The notes beneath the pieces are model-generated. The model was not told where the DNA came from. It ran no database searches and was given only the letters and a program-made list of their open reading frames with translations. Below are positions 37,677 to 45,771 of a stretch of 64,000 nt of DNA, piece after piece (positions within the stretch are counted from its first letter, which is position 1; each line of letters opens with the position of its first letter). A program made the translations under genes and the position numbers. The stretch is from the NCBI GenBank assembly GCA_963741505.1, contig CAVUIJ010000013.1, positions 1-64,000 on the forward strand, in the 5' to 3' direction. Source of the DNA: JAKFWF01 sp963741505 (GTDB lineage: Bacteria > Pseudomonadota > Alphaproteobacteria > Rhizobiales > Hyphomicrobiaceae).

Positions 37677-39887
37677 ATGGCCAAAGTCAGCGGTGACAAC
37701 GGCCGCGTTTCGCGGCGTGACTTCGTGGTCGGGTCGGCCGGAACCGCCGGCGGTCTCGCCCTCGGTTTCAGTTTTCCCGCAGGACTCCCGGATGCCGCCG
37801 CCCAAAAGCCCGCCGCCGCCACCGGCACCGAGGTTAACGCCTGGGTGGTGATCAGGCCTGACGATACCTGTGTGATCCGCGTCGCCCGTTCGGAAATGGG
37901 ACAGGGCACGATCACCGGCCTCGCCCAACTCGTCGCCGAGGAATTGGAGTGCGACTGGAAGAAAGTGCGCTACGAGTACCCGACGCCAGGCCAAAGCCAC
38001 GCCCGCAAGCGCGTGTGGGGAGAGATGGGCACCGGCGGCAGCCGCGGCATCCGCACGTCGCAGGACTACGTCCGCCGCGGTGGCGCCGCCGCCCGCCAGA
38101 TGCTGCTGCAGGCCGCGGCTGAGCAGTGGAAGGTGCCGGTTTCGGAGCTTACCGTTGCCGACGGCGTCATCACGCACGCGGCTTCGAAGCGCAAGATCAG
38201 CTACGGCAAGGTCGCCGACGCCGCATCGAAGATCGCCCCGCCCGACGAAAAAGCCATTGTGCTCAAAGATCCCAAGAACTGGAAGGTCGCCGGCAAGCCG
38301 CTGAAGCGCCTCGACACCGCCGACAAGCTCAACGGTTCCAAGAAGTATGCCGTCGACATCAAGCTGCCGGGCATGCTCAACGCCGCGATCAAGGCAGCGC
38401 CTATCCACGGCACCAAGATCGTCAGCTACGACGAGGCGAAGGTTGCCGGCATGCCCGGCGTGCGCAAGGTGATGAAAGTCGATCCCGTCACCGTGGCCGT
38501 CGTCGCCGACACCTGGTGGCAGGCGAAAAAGGCGCTCGATGCGCTGCCGATCGTCTACGAGGACACGCCGAACAGCAAAGTCTCCTCCGCCACAATTGCC
38601 GAGCACCTGAAGGAAGGGCTCAATCCCGGCGCCGGCGGCGTGCATGCCGGTGCCAGCAACGGCGACGTGGCCAAGGCGCTGGAAGGTGCCGCCAAGAAAG
38701 TTTCCGCCGTCTACAGCACGCCGTTCCTGGCGCACGCCTGCATGGAGCCGATGAACTGCACCGCGCGCTATACATCAGAACGCGCCGAAATCTGGGTGCC
38801 GACGCAGAACGGCGAAGCATCGCATGCCGCGCTGTCGGAGGCCTCCGGCCTGCCGCTCGACAAGTGCGAAGTGTACAAGATGGACCTCGGCGGCGGCTTC
38901 GGCCGGCGCGGCGGCACGCAAGACTACGTGCGCCAGGCCGTCGCCATCGCCAAGCAGATGCCGGGAACTCCGGTCAAACTGCTGTGGTCGCGCGAAGAAG
39001 ACCAGATGCACGACTTCTACCGGCCGATCTCGGTCGCCGGCATGGAAGCCGGCCTCGACGCGAGTGGCAATCTCACGGCATTCAAACTGCGCGTCTCCGG
39101 CCAGTCTATCAATGCCTGGTCGAACCCCGGCGCCATCAAGGACGGCAGGGATGACCGCCAGCTGCAGGGCCTGATCTATACTGTCCCCGACAGCGCGCTC
39201 GGCTACACCTTCCCGAACGCTTCGATCGAGTACGCGATGCGCAATACACACGTGCCGGTCGGGCCCTGGCGCGGGGTCAACACCAACCAGAACGGCGTCT
39301 ACATGGAATGCTTCATGGACGAGGTCGCCCGCGCCGCCGGCAAGGACCCGCTGGAGTTCCGCCGCGCACTGATGTCGAAGCACCCAAAGCACCTGGCGGT
39401 GCTCAATGCTGCCGCCGAGAAAGCCGGCTGGGGCAAGCCGATGGCGCCGGGCGTGCATCGCGGCATTGCGCAATTCATGGGCTACGGCAGCTATTCGGCG
39501 GCCGTCGCCGAAGTGACGGTGTCAGCCGCGGGCAAGCTCAGGGTGCATCGGTTGATATTGGCACTGGATTGCGGCCATGTCGTCAATCCGGACCAGGTGG
39601 CGGCACAGGTCGAGGGCTCGGTCGCCTACGGTCTCGGCGCTGCCATGTACGGCGAGATGACGGTGAAGGACGGCCGCATGGTCGAGACCAACTTCGACAC
39701 CTACGGGATTTTGCGCCTCGCCGAGTTCCCCAAGGTCGAGACGGTTCTGGTGCCGAGCGGCGGCTTCTGGGGCGGCGTCGGCGAGCCGACGATTTGCGTC
39801 GTCGCGCCGTCGGTCATGAACGCGATCCATTCGGCGACCGGCAAGCCGGTGCGTTCGCTGCCGCTGAAGAACGTGAAGCTGGTGTAG
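37677..39887 (+). CDS. Molybdopterin-binding aldehyde/isoquinoline oxidoreductase large subunit, Tat-exported
   Basis: 736 residues of the xanthine dehydrogenase family, close to the isoquinoline-1-oxidoreductase beta-subunit (IorB) type. A Tat signal (R-V-S-R-R-D-F-V-V-G-S-A-G) sends the folded enzyme to the periplasm. Cofactor-loop motifs include R-S-E-M-G-Q-G, G-G-G-F-G-R-R (~residue 405) and P-W-R-G-V-N-T-N-Q-N. The expected active-site glutamate is in G-V-G-E-P near the C-terminus (~residue 703). Partners would be a small 2Fe-2S subunit and often a cytochrome c; neither is adjacent, so the partner genes lie elsewhere. Substrate (aldehyde or N-heterocycle) unknown. Confidence 0.9.
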   Translation: MAKVSGDNGRVSRRDFVVGSAGTAGGLALGFSFPAGLPDAAAQKPAAATGTEVNAWVVIRPDDTCVIRVARSEMGQGTITGLAQLVAEELECDWKKVRYEYPTPGQSHARKRVWGEMGTGGSRGIRTSQDYVRRGGAAARQMLLQAAAEQWKVPVSELTVADGVITHAASKRKISYGKVADAASKIAPPDEKAIVLKDPKNWKVAGKPLKRLDTADKLNGSKKYAVDIKLPGMLNAAIKAAPIHGTKIVSYDEAKVAGMPGVRKVMKVDPVTVAVVADTWWQAKKALDALPIVYEDTPNSKVSSATIAEHLKEGLNPGAGGVHAGASNGDVAKALEGAAKKVSAVYSTPFLAHACMEPMNCTARYTSERAEIWVPTQNGEASHAALSEASGLPLDKCEVYKMDLGGGFGRRGGTQDYVRQAVAIAKQMPGTPVKLLWSREEDQMHDFYRPISVAGMEAGLDASGNLTAFKLRVSGQSINAWSNPGAIKDGRDDRQLQGLIYTVPDSALGYTFPNASIEYAMRNTHVPVGPWRGVNTNQNGVYMECFMDEVARAAGKDPLEFRRALMSKHPKHLAVLNAAAEKAGWGKPMAPGVHRGIAQFMGYGSYSAAVAEVTVSAAGKLRVHRLILALDCGHVVNPDQVAAQVEGSVAYGLGAAMYGEMTVKDGRMVETNFDTYGILRLAEFPKVETVLVPSGGFWGGVGEPTICVVAPSVMNAIHSATGKPVRSLPLKNVKLV

Positions 39888-39911
39888 TGTAAGGGTCAGC
39901 TGGCGTCTCGC

Positions 39912-39959
39912 TCGCGAAGTTCGTCATCTCTCGCGAAAAGTTCGCAACGAACTTCGCGA
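39912..39959. terminator. Inverted repeat between convergent genes
   Basis: TCGCGAAGTTCG (39912-39923) and CGAACTTCGCGA (39948-39959) are perfect 12-bp complements, lying between the convergent stops at 39887 and 40015. A second partial copy (TCGCGAAAAGTTCG) sits in the loop. Suited to a bidirectional terminator, though no clear U-tract follows on either strand. Confidence 0.45.
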
Positions 39960-40014
39960 CCGACAAGGACACTGGCAAAGCATTAGTCCGCAACGCGACC
40001 TAGCCGCCATCACA

Positions 40015-42402
40015 CTAGCGGCAGTTGATCGACAGCGGTGCGCACTTGGTCTTGTCGTCGGCATAGAAGTCGTAGCGGAAGCCGGCGGTGACGAACAACT
40101 CGGTCTCGCGCTCGGTGGCGCCGGCCTGTTCGCGCTGCGTCCACTTGGTACCGAGCTCGACCTCGAAGCTGAAGTCCCGGGTCCAGTAGTAGTTGACCAG
40201 GATCGACGGCAGCACCGAGATCTCGCGCAGGTCGGTGGTATCACCCATGGTGTAGCCAAGCCGCAGGCGCGGGCTCACGCGAAGGTCCTGGGTGAGCGGA
40301 AAGCGCGAGTTGAGGTCCAGCACATACATGTTGGAATCGACCCGGTCGGCGAATCTGACGCCGGCGACATACATATCGCCCGCCCGGAAAACGTCCGTCG
40401 CCATCAGCTGCGCGGAATAGTAGTACTCGTTGCCGGTGCCGGGCATGGCCTCGATGCCGCCCGAGGCGATCGTGCCCTCGACGTTGGTGGCGGTCACGTC
40501 GGCACTGAACTGCAAGTGATCGTTGATCGGCCGCGAGAAACCGACCATCGCCGACTTGTAGGCCGCGGTGCGGTCGATCGCCAGCTGATCGATCTCCTCC
40601 TTGGTCTTCACCTTCAGCATGTCGTAGAGGGTCAGGAACGGCTGGCCCTGCAGCGCCGTCCATGCCGACAGATATGGCGATTTGCGATAGTCGATCGCAG
40701 CATTGAACGTCGACTTGTCTGGCATCGTCCACGAGCCGCTGAAGATCGCGGCGTTGAGCTGATTAAAGTGCACGTCGTAATCGATCGTCGCGAACGCCGA
40801 CTTGGTCGGGTCGAGATAGCGCATCTCGGCGCCCACAGCCTGGCGGTCGAGCAGCGAGCGGTCGCGCTGCTCGATCGCGAAGATACTGGTCTCGAAGCCG
40901 CCGAAGAACGGACCGAAGTCTAGGCTCGCGCCGTAGAAGTACTTGTCGTCCTTGAACGGCTCGTCCTTGCGGCGCAGCACCGGCGAACCGGCGACGACAT
41001 TCATCCGCACCCAAGGCGTCCCCTGCCAGCTGACGAGGCCGCCGTCGAAGCGGCCCTGCACGCCGCCGGCGCTGCGGGTCTGGCGGCCGATGCGGGTGGT
41101 CAGATCCCAGGGCCGGATCATGGTCTCGGCATAGAGCGCGGAGACGCCGATCAGGTCCTTGTCGTTGTCACTATTGAAGCTGTGTTCCTCGGTGCCCGAG
41201 AAGCGGATCTTCGACTTCATCTGCGAATTGCTCCAGGCGGCGATGAAGTCGAAGCTCGAAAGCACGGAATTCTGGTGCACGCGATGCGCGTCGGGATCAG
41301 GGTTGACTTCGGGCGGCAGCGAGGGATCACGGATCACCCGGAAACTGTCGTTGCGGATGTAGAATTGCGACGCGCTGCCGGACATGCTCCAAGCCGTGCC
41401 GCCAAGACCGGCGATGCCGCCCTGCTGGCTCTGCGTGCGGCTCTCGCGCAGCTTCGGGGTAGCTTCCCCGGTCGAGGTCACGATGCCGGCCAGCCGCTGC
41501 TTGACGCGGTCATACCCTTCGCCCGAGGGATAGCGCCGCAGGTAATCCTCATACTCGGCTCTCGCTTCGTCGACCTGGCCGCTCTTCTGGCGGGCAACCG
41601 CGAGCAACTCCTGGGCCTCGGCGCTGTACTCGTTTTCCGGATACTTCAGGACTTTCGCGAGCAAGGGAATGGCGGCAGCATGATTGCCCTTGCGCGAAGC
41701 CGCGCGGGCCTCGTCCATGGTGGCCGCCGCCGCGCGCCGGTCGGCCTCGGAGATCGTGCCGGCGCCGCGGTCCTTCGCCCGCGACGGCGAGGGCGGTGCC
41801 ACGACATTGCGGTGGTCGGGCGCCACCACGGTCGCTCCCCAGGCGTCGCTGCCGCGTGGGTATACCGGCATGCAGGAGGCGGAAGCGGTCGGCCCGCTAA
41901 TGGCGACAATGATGCTTTCGAAGTCGGCACCCTGCGCCACCTGGTAGGCGACCGGCCGCTCGAACTGGATGCGCAGGAACGGCGCGCCGGCCGGATTGAG
42001 CTCGAAGTCGATCGCCTTGATCGCGGCGAACTTGCTCTCCGGCGCGCGGATCGCCTCGCGCTGGAGCAACGCCAGGGCGGCGGCTTGCGACCGATCGATC
42101 GCCCGCACCGAGATGCGCAACTCGTCGCCGAACGCTATCGGGAAGTGGCTGGCATACTGGATGCGCAGGTTGAACGTCACCTTCAGCACCGAGCAGCCCT
42201 TGCGGTTGAGCAGCTGGGCACCGGACAAGGCGCGGTCGACCACCGGCTCGGCCGCGAGCGTCCCCGCCAGCAACAGCATTGTGACCGGCATGGCGACGGC
42301 AGCGACAACCGCCCTCGAGGCCACGAGCAGCCAATGCTGCAGTGCCGGAGCGAGGAGGGCGTGTGGCGCTGGCGGCGCGACAGAGGAGATTGATTTCTTC
42401 AT
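40015..42402 (-). CDS. Outer-membrane beta-barrel with N-terminal periplasmic/TPR part, partner of the giant cytochrome
   Basis: 795 residues from the ATG at 42402, one base after the cytochrome stop, so the two are translationally coupled. After a signal segment (L-L-V-A-S-R-A-V-V-A-A-V-A-M-P-V-T-M-L-L-L-A-G-T-L-A) there is a ~120-residue beta-rich domain (V-T-F-N-L-R-I-Q-Y-A-S), reminiscent of AMIN-like domains, then a TPR segment (~220-290: L-L-A-K-V-L-K-Y-P-E-N-E-Y-S-A-E-A-Q-E-L-L). From ~340 to the end comes a barrel of alternating polar/aromatic strands, closing V-T-A-G-F-R-Y-D-F-Y-A-D-D. This is the architecture expected of an outer-membrane conduit or secretion porin. Porin-cytochrome pairs carry electrons out of the cell in other bacteria; here the role is inferred from the coupling. 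Confidence 0.75.
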   Translation of the reverse strand: MKKSISSVAPPAPHALLAPALQHWLLVASRAVVAAVAMPVTMLLLAGTLAAEPVVDRALSGAQLLNRKGCSVLKVTFNLRIQYASHFPIAFGDELRISVRAIDRSQAAALALLQREAIRAPESKFAAIKAIDFELNPAGAPFLRIQFERPVAYQVAQGADFESIIVAISGPTASASCMPVYPRGSDAWGATVVAPDHRNVVAPPSPSRAKDRGAGTISEADRRAAAATMDEARAASRKGNHAAAIPLLAKVLKYPENEYSAEAQELLAVARQKSGQVDEARAEYEDYLRRYPSGEGYDRVKQRLAGIVTSTGEATPKLRESRTQSQQGGIAGLGGTAWSMSGSASQFYIRNDSFRVIRDPSLPPEVNPDPDAHRVHQNSVLSSFDFIAAWSNSQMKSKIRFSGTEEHSFNSDNDKDLIGVSALYAETMIRPWDLTTRIGRQTRSAGGVQGRFDGGLVSWQGTPWVRMNVVAGSPVLRRKDEPFKDDKYFYGASLDFGPFFGGFETSIFAIEQRDRSLLDRQAVGAEMRYLDPTKSAFATIDYDVHFNQLNAAIFSGSWTMPDKSTFNAAIDYRKSPYLSAWTALQGQPFLTLYDMLKVKTKEEIDQLAIDRTAAYKSAMVGFSRPINDHLQFSADVTATNVEGTIASGGIEAMPGTGNEYYYSAQLMATDVFRAGDMYVAGVRFADRVDSNMYVLDLNSRFPLTQDLRVSPRLRLGYTMGDTTDLREISVLPSILVNYYWTRDFSFEVELGTKWTQREQAGATERETELFVTAGFRYDFYADDKTKCAPLSINCR

Positions 42403-42403
42403 A

Positions 42404-45337
42404 TCAACGCGACCAGCTCCCGGCTCTCTTGTGGCACGTCTCGCAGGCGGCAGTGGTTCTCGGATGATCGCCTGGCTTGCCCGATGCGAACACACCATTG
42501 TGGCAGGTCGCGCAGCCGACCACGATGCCAGTGTGGTTCATCCGTGTGCCGGCGAATGTCGAGGTGCTGCGGTGGCAGGTCTCGCACGGCGTGTTCGTCG
42601 GGATATGGTTGGTCGGCTTGCCCTTGGCCGTCGTACCGTTGTGGCAGGTTGCGCAGCCGGTTGTGACACCAATGTGACTGAATGCGGCACCGGCGAACGA
42701 TGTCGTGCTCTTGTGGCAGGATTCGCACGCCGCGTTCGTCGTCACGTGACCTGTCGGCTTGCCAATTGCCGTAGTGCCATTGTGGCAGGCGGCGCAGCCG
42801 GTGGTGATGCCGGTGTGACTGAACCTGGCGCCGGCGAACGACGACGTGCTCTTGTGACAGGTCTCGCACGGCTGGCTGGTTGCGACGTGTGTCGGTGGCT
42901 TGCCCATTGCCGTCGTGCCGTTGTGGCATGAAGCGCAGCCGGTGGTAATGCCGGTGTGGTTGAACGCGGCACCTGCGAATGACGTCGTGCTCTTGTGGCA
43001 GGTCTCGCACGCTGCAGTCGTGGCCACGTGGGTCGGCGGCTTGCCAGTTGCCGTCGTGCCGTTGTGGCACTTCGCACAGCCGGTGGTGATGCCGGTATGA
43101 TTGAACGTGGCGCCGGCGAATGATGTCGTGCTCTTGTGGCAGGTTTCGCAGGCTGCGTTCGTCGCCACGTGACCGGTTGGCTTGCCCTTCGCCGTGGTGC
43201 CGTTGTGGCAGGAGCCGCAGTTCGTCACGTTGGCCGGGTGGGTGTAGATCGCGCCAGCGAACGAGGTCGTATTCTTGTGGCAGACAGAGCAATCGGACGT
43301 GGTTTGGATGTGCGTCGCCGGCTTCTTCACCACATTGGTGAACGTGCCGCCATGGCAGGTCGTGCAGGTCGCCGTAGTGGTGGAGTGGTCCATCTTGGCG
43401 CCGACGAACGTGGTCGTGCCGGCATGGCACTTGTCGCATGACGCCGTCGTCGGGATGTGCCCCGTCGGCAGACCCTTGGCGGTCTTGCCGTGGCAGCTCG
43501 AGCAGCTGCCTGCGGCGGCGACAGGGTGAGTGAACGTGGCACCGGCGAACGAAGTCGTATTCTTGTGGCAGACCGAGCAGTCGGCGCCGTTGGTCTGCAT
43601 GTGACCGGTCGACAGCGTCGTGACGTTGGGATACGTGCCGCCGTGGCAAGTCTTGCAGGCCGCCGTGGTGACGGTGTGGTTCATCTTCGCGCCGGTGAAC
43701 GAGGTCGTGCCGGCATGGCACTTGTCGCATGATGCCGTCGTCGGGATGTGCCCCGTCGGCTGACCCTTCGCGGTCTTGCCATGGCATGTCGCGCAAGTGC
43801 CGGCAGTGACGTTGACGTGGCTGAACTTGCCGCCCTTGAACGTCGTCGTGCTGGTGTGGCAGGTGCGCAGTCGGCGCCGTTGGTCTGCACGTGACCGGTG
43901 GTCGGCATCGTCTTGACGTTGGCGATACGTGCCGCCGTGGCAGGTGATGCACGTCGCCGTGGTGACGCTGTGATTCATCTTCGCGCCGGCGAACGAGGTC
44001 GTGCCGACATGGCACTTGTCGCACGACGCCGTCGTCGGAATGTGCCCCGCCGGCTGGCCTTTCGAGGTCACGCCATGGCAGGTCGCGCAAGTGCCGGCAG
44101 TGACGTTGGCGTGGCTGAACTTGCCGCCCTTGAACGTGGTCGTGCTGGTGTGGCAGGTCGAGCAGTCGGCGCCGCCTGTTGCGACGTGACCAGTCGACAT
44201 CGTCTTGACGTTAGTGAACTTGCCGCCATGGCAGGTAATGCAGGTCGCCGTGAGGCCGGTGTGATTCATCACCGCGCCGGTGAACGTCGTCGTGGACTTG
44301 TGGCAGCTGTCGCACGACGTTGTCGTCGGGATGTGCCCCGTCGGTTGGCCTTTAGAACTCACGCCATGGCAGGTTGCGCAGGTGCCGACGGCGACCCTGT
44401 CATGGCTGAACTTGCCGCCCTTGAACGTGGTCGTGCTGGTGTGGCAGGTCGAGCAGTCGGCGCCGCCTGTTGCGACGTGGCCCTTCGCCATCGTCATGAC
44501 AGCTGCGTACTGACCACCGTGACAGCTCGCACAGCCGGTGGTGATACCAGTGTGGTTCATCACCGCGCCGGCGAATGACGTAGTCGCCGCTGGCGCATGA
44601 CACGTCTCGCATGGTGCCGCGGTCGGGAAGTGCGTCGTCGATTTGCCCTTGGCCGTGACGCCATTGTGGCAGCCGGCGCAGCCACCGGTGATCCCGGCGT
44701 GGCTCATTTTGGCGCCGGCGAACGTGGTCGTATTGGTATGACAGGTCTCGCACGAGGCCTTGCTGACGATGTGGGTCGGCGATGGTCCGCGCGCCTTGGT
44801 GCCGTCGTGGCACGAGGCGCAATTGCCGGTCACGCCGTCGTGGTTCCACTTGATCGCCGTAAATCGCAGCGTGCTCTTGTGGCAGGTCTCGCAGGCAGCG
44901 GTTGTCGCGATATGTGTGACGGTTTTGCCACGCGCATGCGAGCCGTTGTGGCAGCCGACGCAGTCGCCAACCGCTTGCGTATGATCATAGCGAACCTGGC
45001 GCCAGCCGGTCGCCGTATGGCAGGACTCGCACGCATTGGTGGTCGGCGCGTGCTTGACCGGCTTACCAGTCGCCGTCGTACCGTTGTGGCAGGCGACGCA
45101 ATTGCGCGGTGTGCCCTTGAAGCGACCGCGCACGTGGCAGGATTCGCAATCGACGCTGAGATGTGCTCCAACCAACGGAAAGCCGGTCATCAAGTGATCG
45201 AACGGACTCTTTGCCCCTTGCTGCGCATTTGCCTGCGTGACCGCAAGCGTCGCGGCGATTGCCACGACGCAGAAATACAGCAGCATTGCTAGCCGGTGTC
45301 TGATCACCTCTGGCACAAGCCCCCTGATTGCTGGCAT
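42404..45337 (-). CDS. Giant exported multihaem cytochrome c (38 intact CXXCH motifs)
   Basis: 977 residues with a signal peptide (L-Y-F-C-V-V-A-I-A-A-T-L-A-V-T-Q-A-N-A-Q). I count 38 C-x-x-C-H haem sites, first at residue 64, and one damaged site (R-x-x-C-H). Most of the protein is a 47-residue unit with two CXXCH and two further conserved His (N-H-T-G and T-H-V-x-T), enough for a distal His ligand per haem. That is about one haem per 24 residues, dense enough for a continuous wire. The family is the cytochrome c3/c7-like repeat group. At ~43868-43925 two opposite one-base shifts scramble ~20 residues and destroy one haem motif. Acts in the periplasm or at the cell surface; followed at once by the beta-barrel gene. 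Confidence 0.9.
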   Translation of the reverse strand: MPAIRGLVPEVIRHRLAMLLYFCVVAIAATLAVTQANAQQGAKSPFDHLMTGFPLVGAHLSVDCESCHVRGRFKGTPRNCVACHNGTTATGKPVKHAPTTNACESCHTATGWRQVRYDHTQAVGDCVGCHNGSHARGKTVTHIATTAACETCHKSTLRFTAIKWNHDGVTGNCASCHDGTKARGPSPTHIVSKASCETCHTNTTTFAGAKMSHAGITGGCAGCHNGVTAKGKSTTHFPTAAPCETCHAPAATTSFAGAVMNHTGITTGCASCHGGQYAAVMTMAKGHVATGGADCSTCHTSTTTFKGGKFSHDRVAVGTCATCHGVSSKGQPTGHIPTTTSCDSCHKSTTTFTGAVMNHTGLTATCITCHGGKFTNVKTMSTGHVATGGADCSTCHTSTTTFKGGKFSHANVTAGTCATCHGVTSKGQPAGHIPTTASCDKCHVGTTSFAGAKMNHSVTTATCITCHGGTYRQRQDDADHRSRADQRRRLRTCHTSTTTFKGGKFSHVNVTAGTCATCHGKTAKGQPTGHIPTTASCDKCHAGTTSFTGAKMNHTVTTAACKTCHGGTYPNVTTLSTGHMQTNGADCSVCHKNTTSFAGATFTHPVAAAGSCSSCHGKTAKGLPTGHIPTTASCDKCHAGTTTFVGAKMDHSTTTATCTTCHGGTFTNVVKKPATHIQTTSDCSVCHKNTTSFAGAIYTHPANVTNCGSCHNGTTAKGKPTGHVATNAACETCHKSTTSFAGATFNHTGITTGCAKCHNGTTATGKPPTHVATTAACETCHKSTTSFAGAAFNHTGITTGCASCHNGTTAMGKPPTHVATSQPCETCHKSTSSFAGARFSHTGITTGCAACHNGTTAIGKPTGHVTTNAACESCHKSTTSFAGAAFSHIGVTTGCATCHNGTTAKGKPTNHIPTNTPCETCHRSTSTFAGTRMNHTGIVVGCATCHNGVFASGKPGDHPRTTAACETCHKRAGSWSR
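42430..45148. repeat. Tandem ~141-bp coding repeats (two haems each)
   Basis: The cytochrome gene is built of tandem ~141-base units (47 codons) with two CXXCH codon blocks each. Units at the 3' end (about 42,480-43,170) are nearly identical, with recurring blocks such as GCACGTCGTT-like stretches between haem sites; a variant class with C-H-G-G-x-(F/Y) fills 43,300-44,500. Such arrays recombine and are hard to assemble, so the copy number may vary or be misassembled. Confidence 0.8.
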
Positions 45338-45771
45338 CGCCGCATTTCCAGCTGCGCCAACGCGTCCTCACGCAGCTGGAAACGCCCCCCGGCGCGCCCC
45401 CTCGGAATTCCCCGTTCCCCCGCAGGAATGATGGCCGGTTGCAGCGCATCGTGCGCTCGAAACCAGGCCAGACCGGCCACCAATTGGCCGCCAATCGAGC
45501 GCATCGCGACGCGCTCGGATCAATTGCTAGATGCGGCGAACCGCCATCATCGCTATCCTTTGACTCAGCACAACCAAATCCCTTTCATCCGACAGAAAAC
45601 CAATACGACTTTTGACTGCCGCGAGCATATGATCTGTGAACTTCCATGTCGTTTCAAGACAACGTCTGGACCTTGGTCTTATTCCTTGGACAGGCAACGA
45701 TTCAGAACTAGTATAGTGACGTAGAAGCTCGTATGATTAATGTGCCAAATTGAGACGTGCAGGGGAACACG
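45338..45771. other. Divergent regulatory region between the giant cytochrome and the subtilase
   Basis: 434 bases without a gene. The left ~160 bases are GC-rich; the right half is markedly AT-richer (45,560-45,740) and should carry the promoters of both genes. A plus-strand sigma-70-like promoter is listed at 45686-45714. No motif shared with the 52.1-52.5 kb region was found. Confidence 0.45.
45686..45714 (+). promoter_or_regulatory. Candidate sigma-70 promoter of the subtilase gene
   Basis: TTGGAC (45686-45691), 17-base spacer, TAGTAT (45709-45714), 57 bases before the ATG at 45772. Close to the housekeeping consensus; inferred from sequence only. Confidence 0.4.

Noticed and set aside
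42399..44090. 563-codon second minus-strand frame inside the giant cytochrome
   Set aside because: It runs antiphase to the CXXCH frame and only mirrors its repeats; it is an effect of the repeated DNA, not a gene.
42430..45148. CRISPR-like regular repeats
   Set aside because: The regular spacing is from in-frame haem-binding repeats within one coding frame; no short direct repeats with unique spacers and no cas genes.
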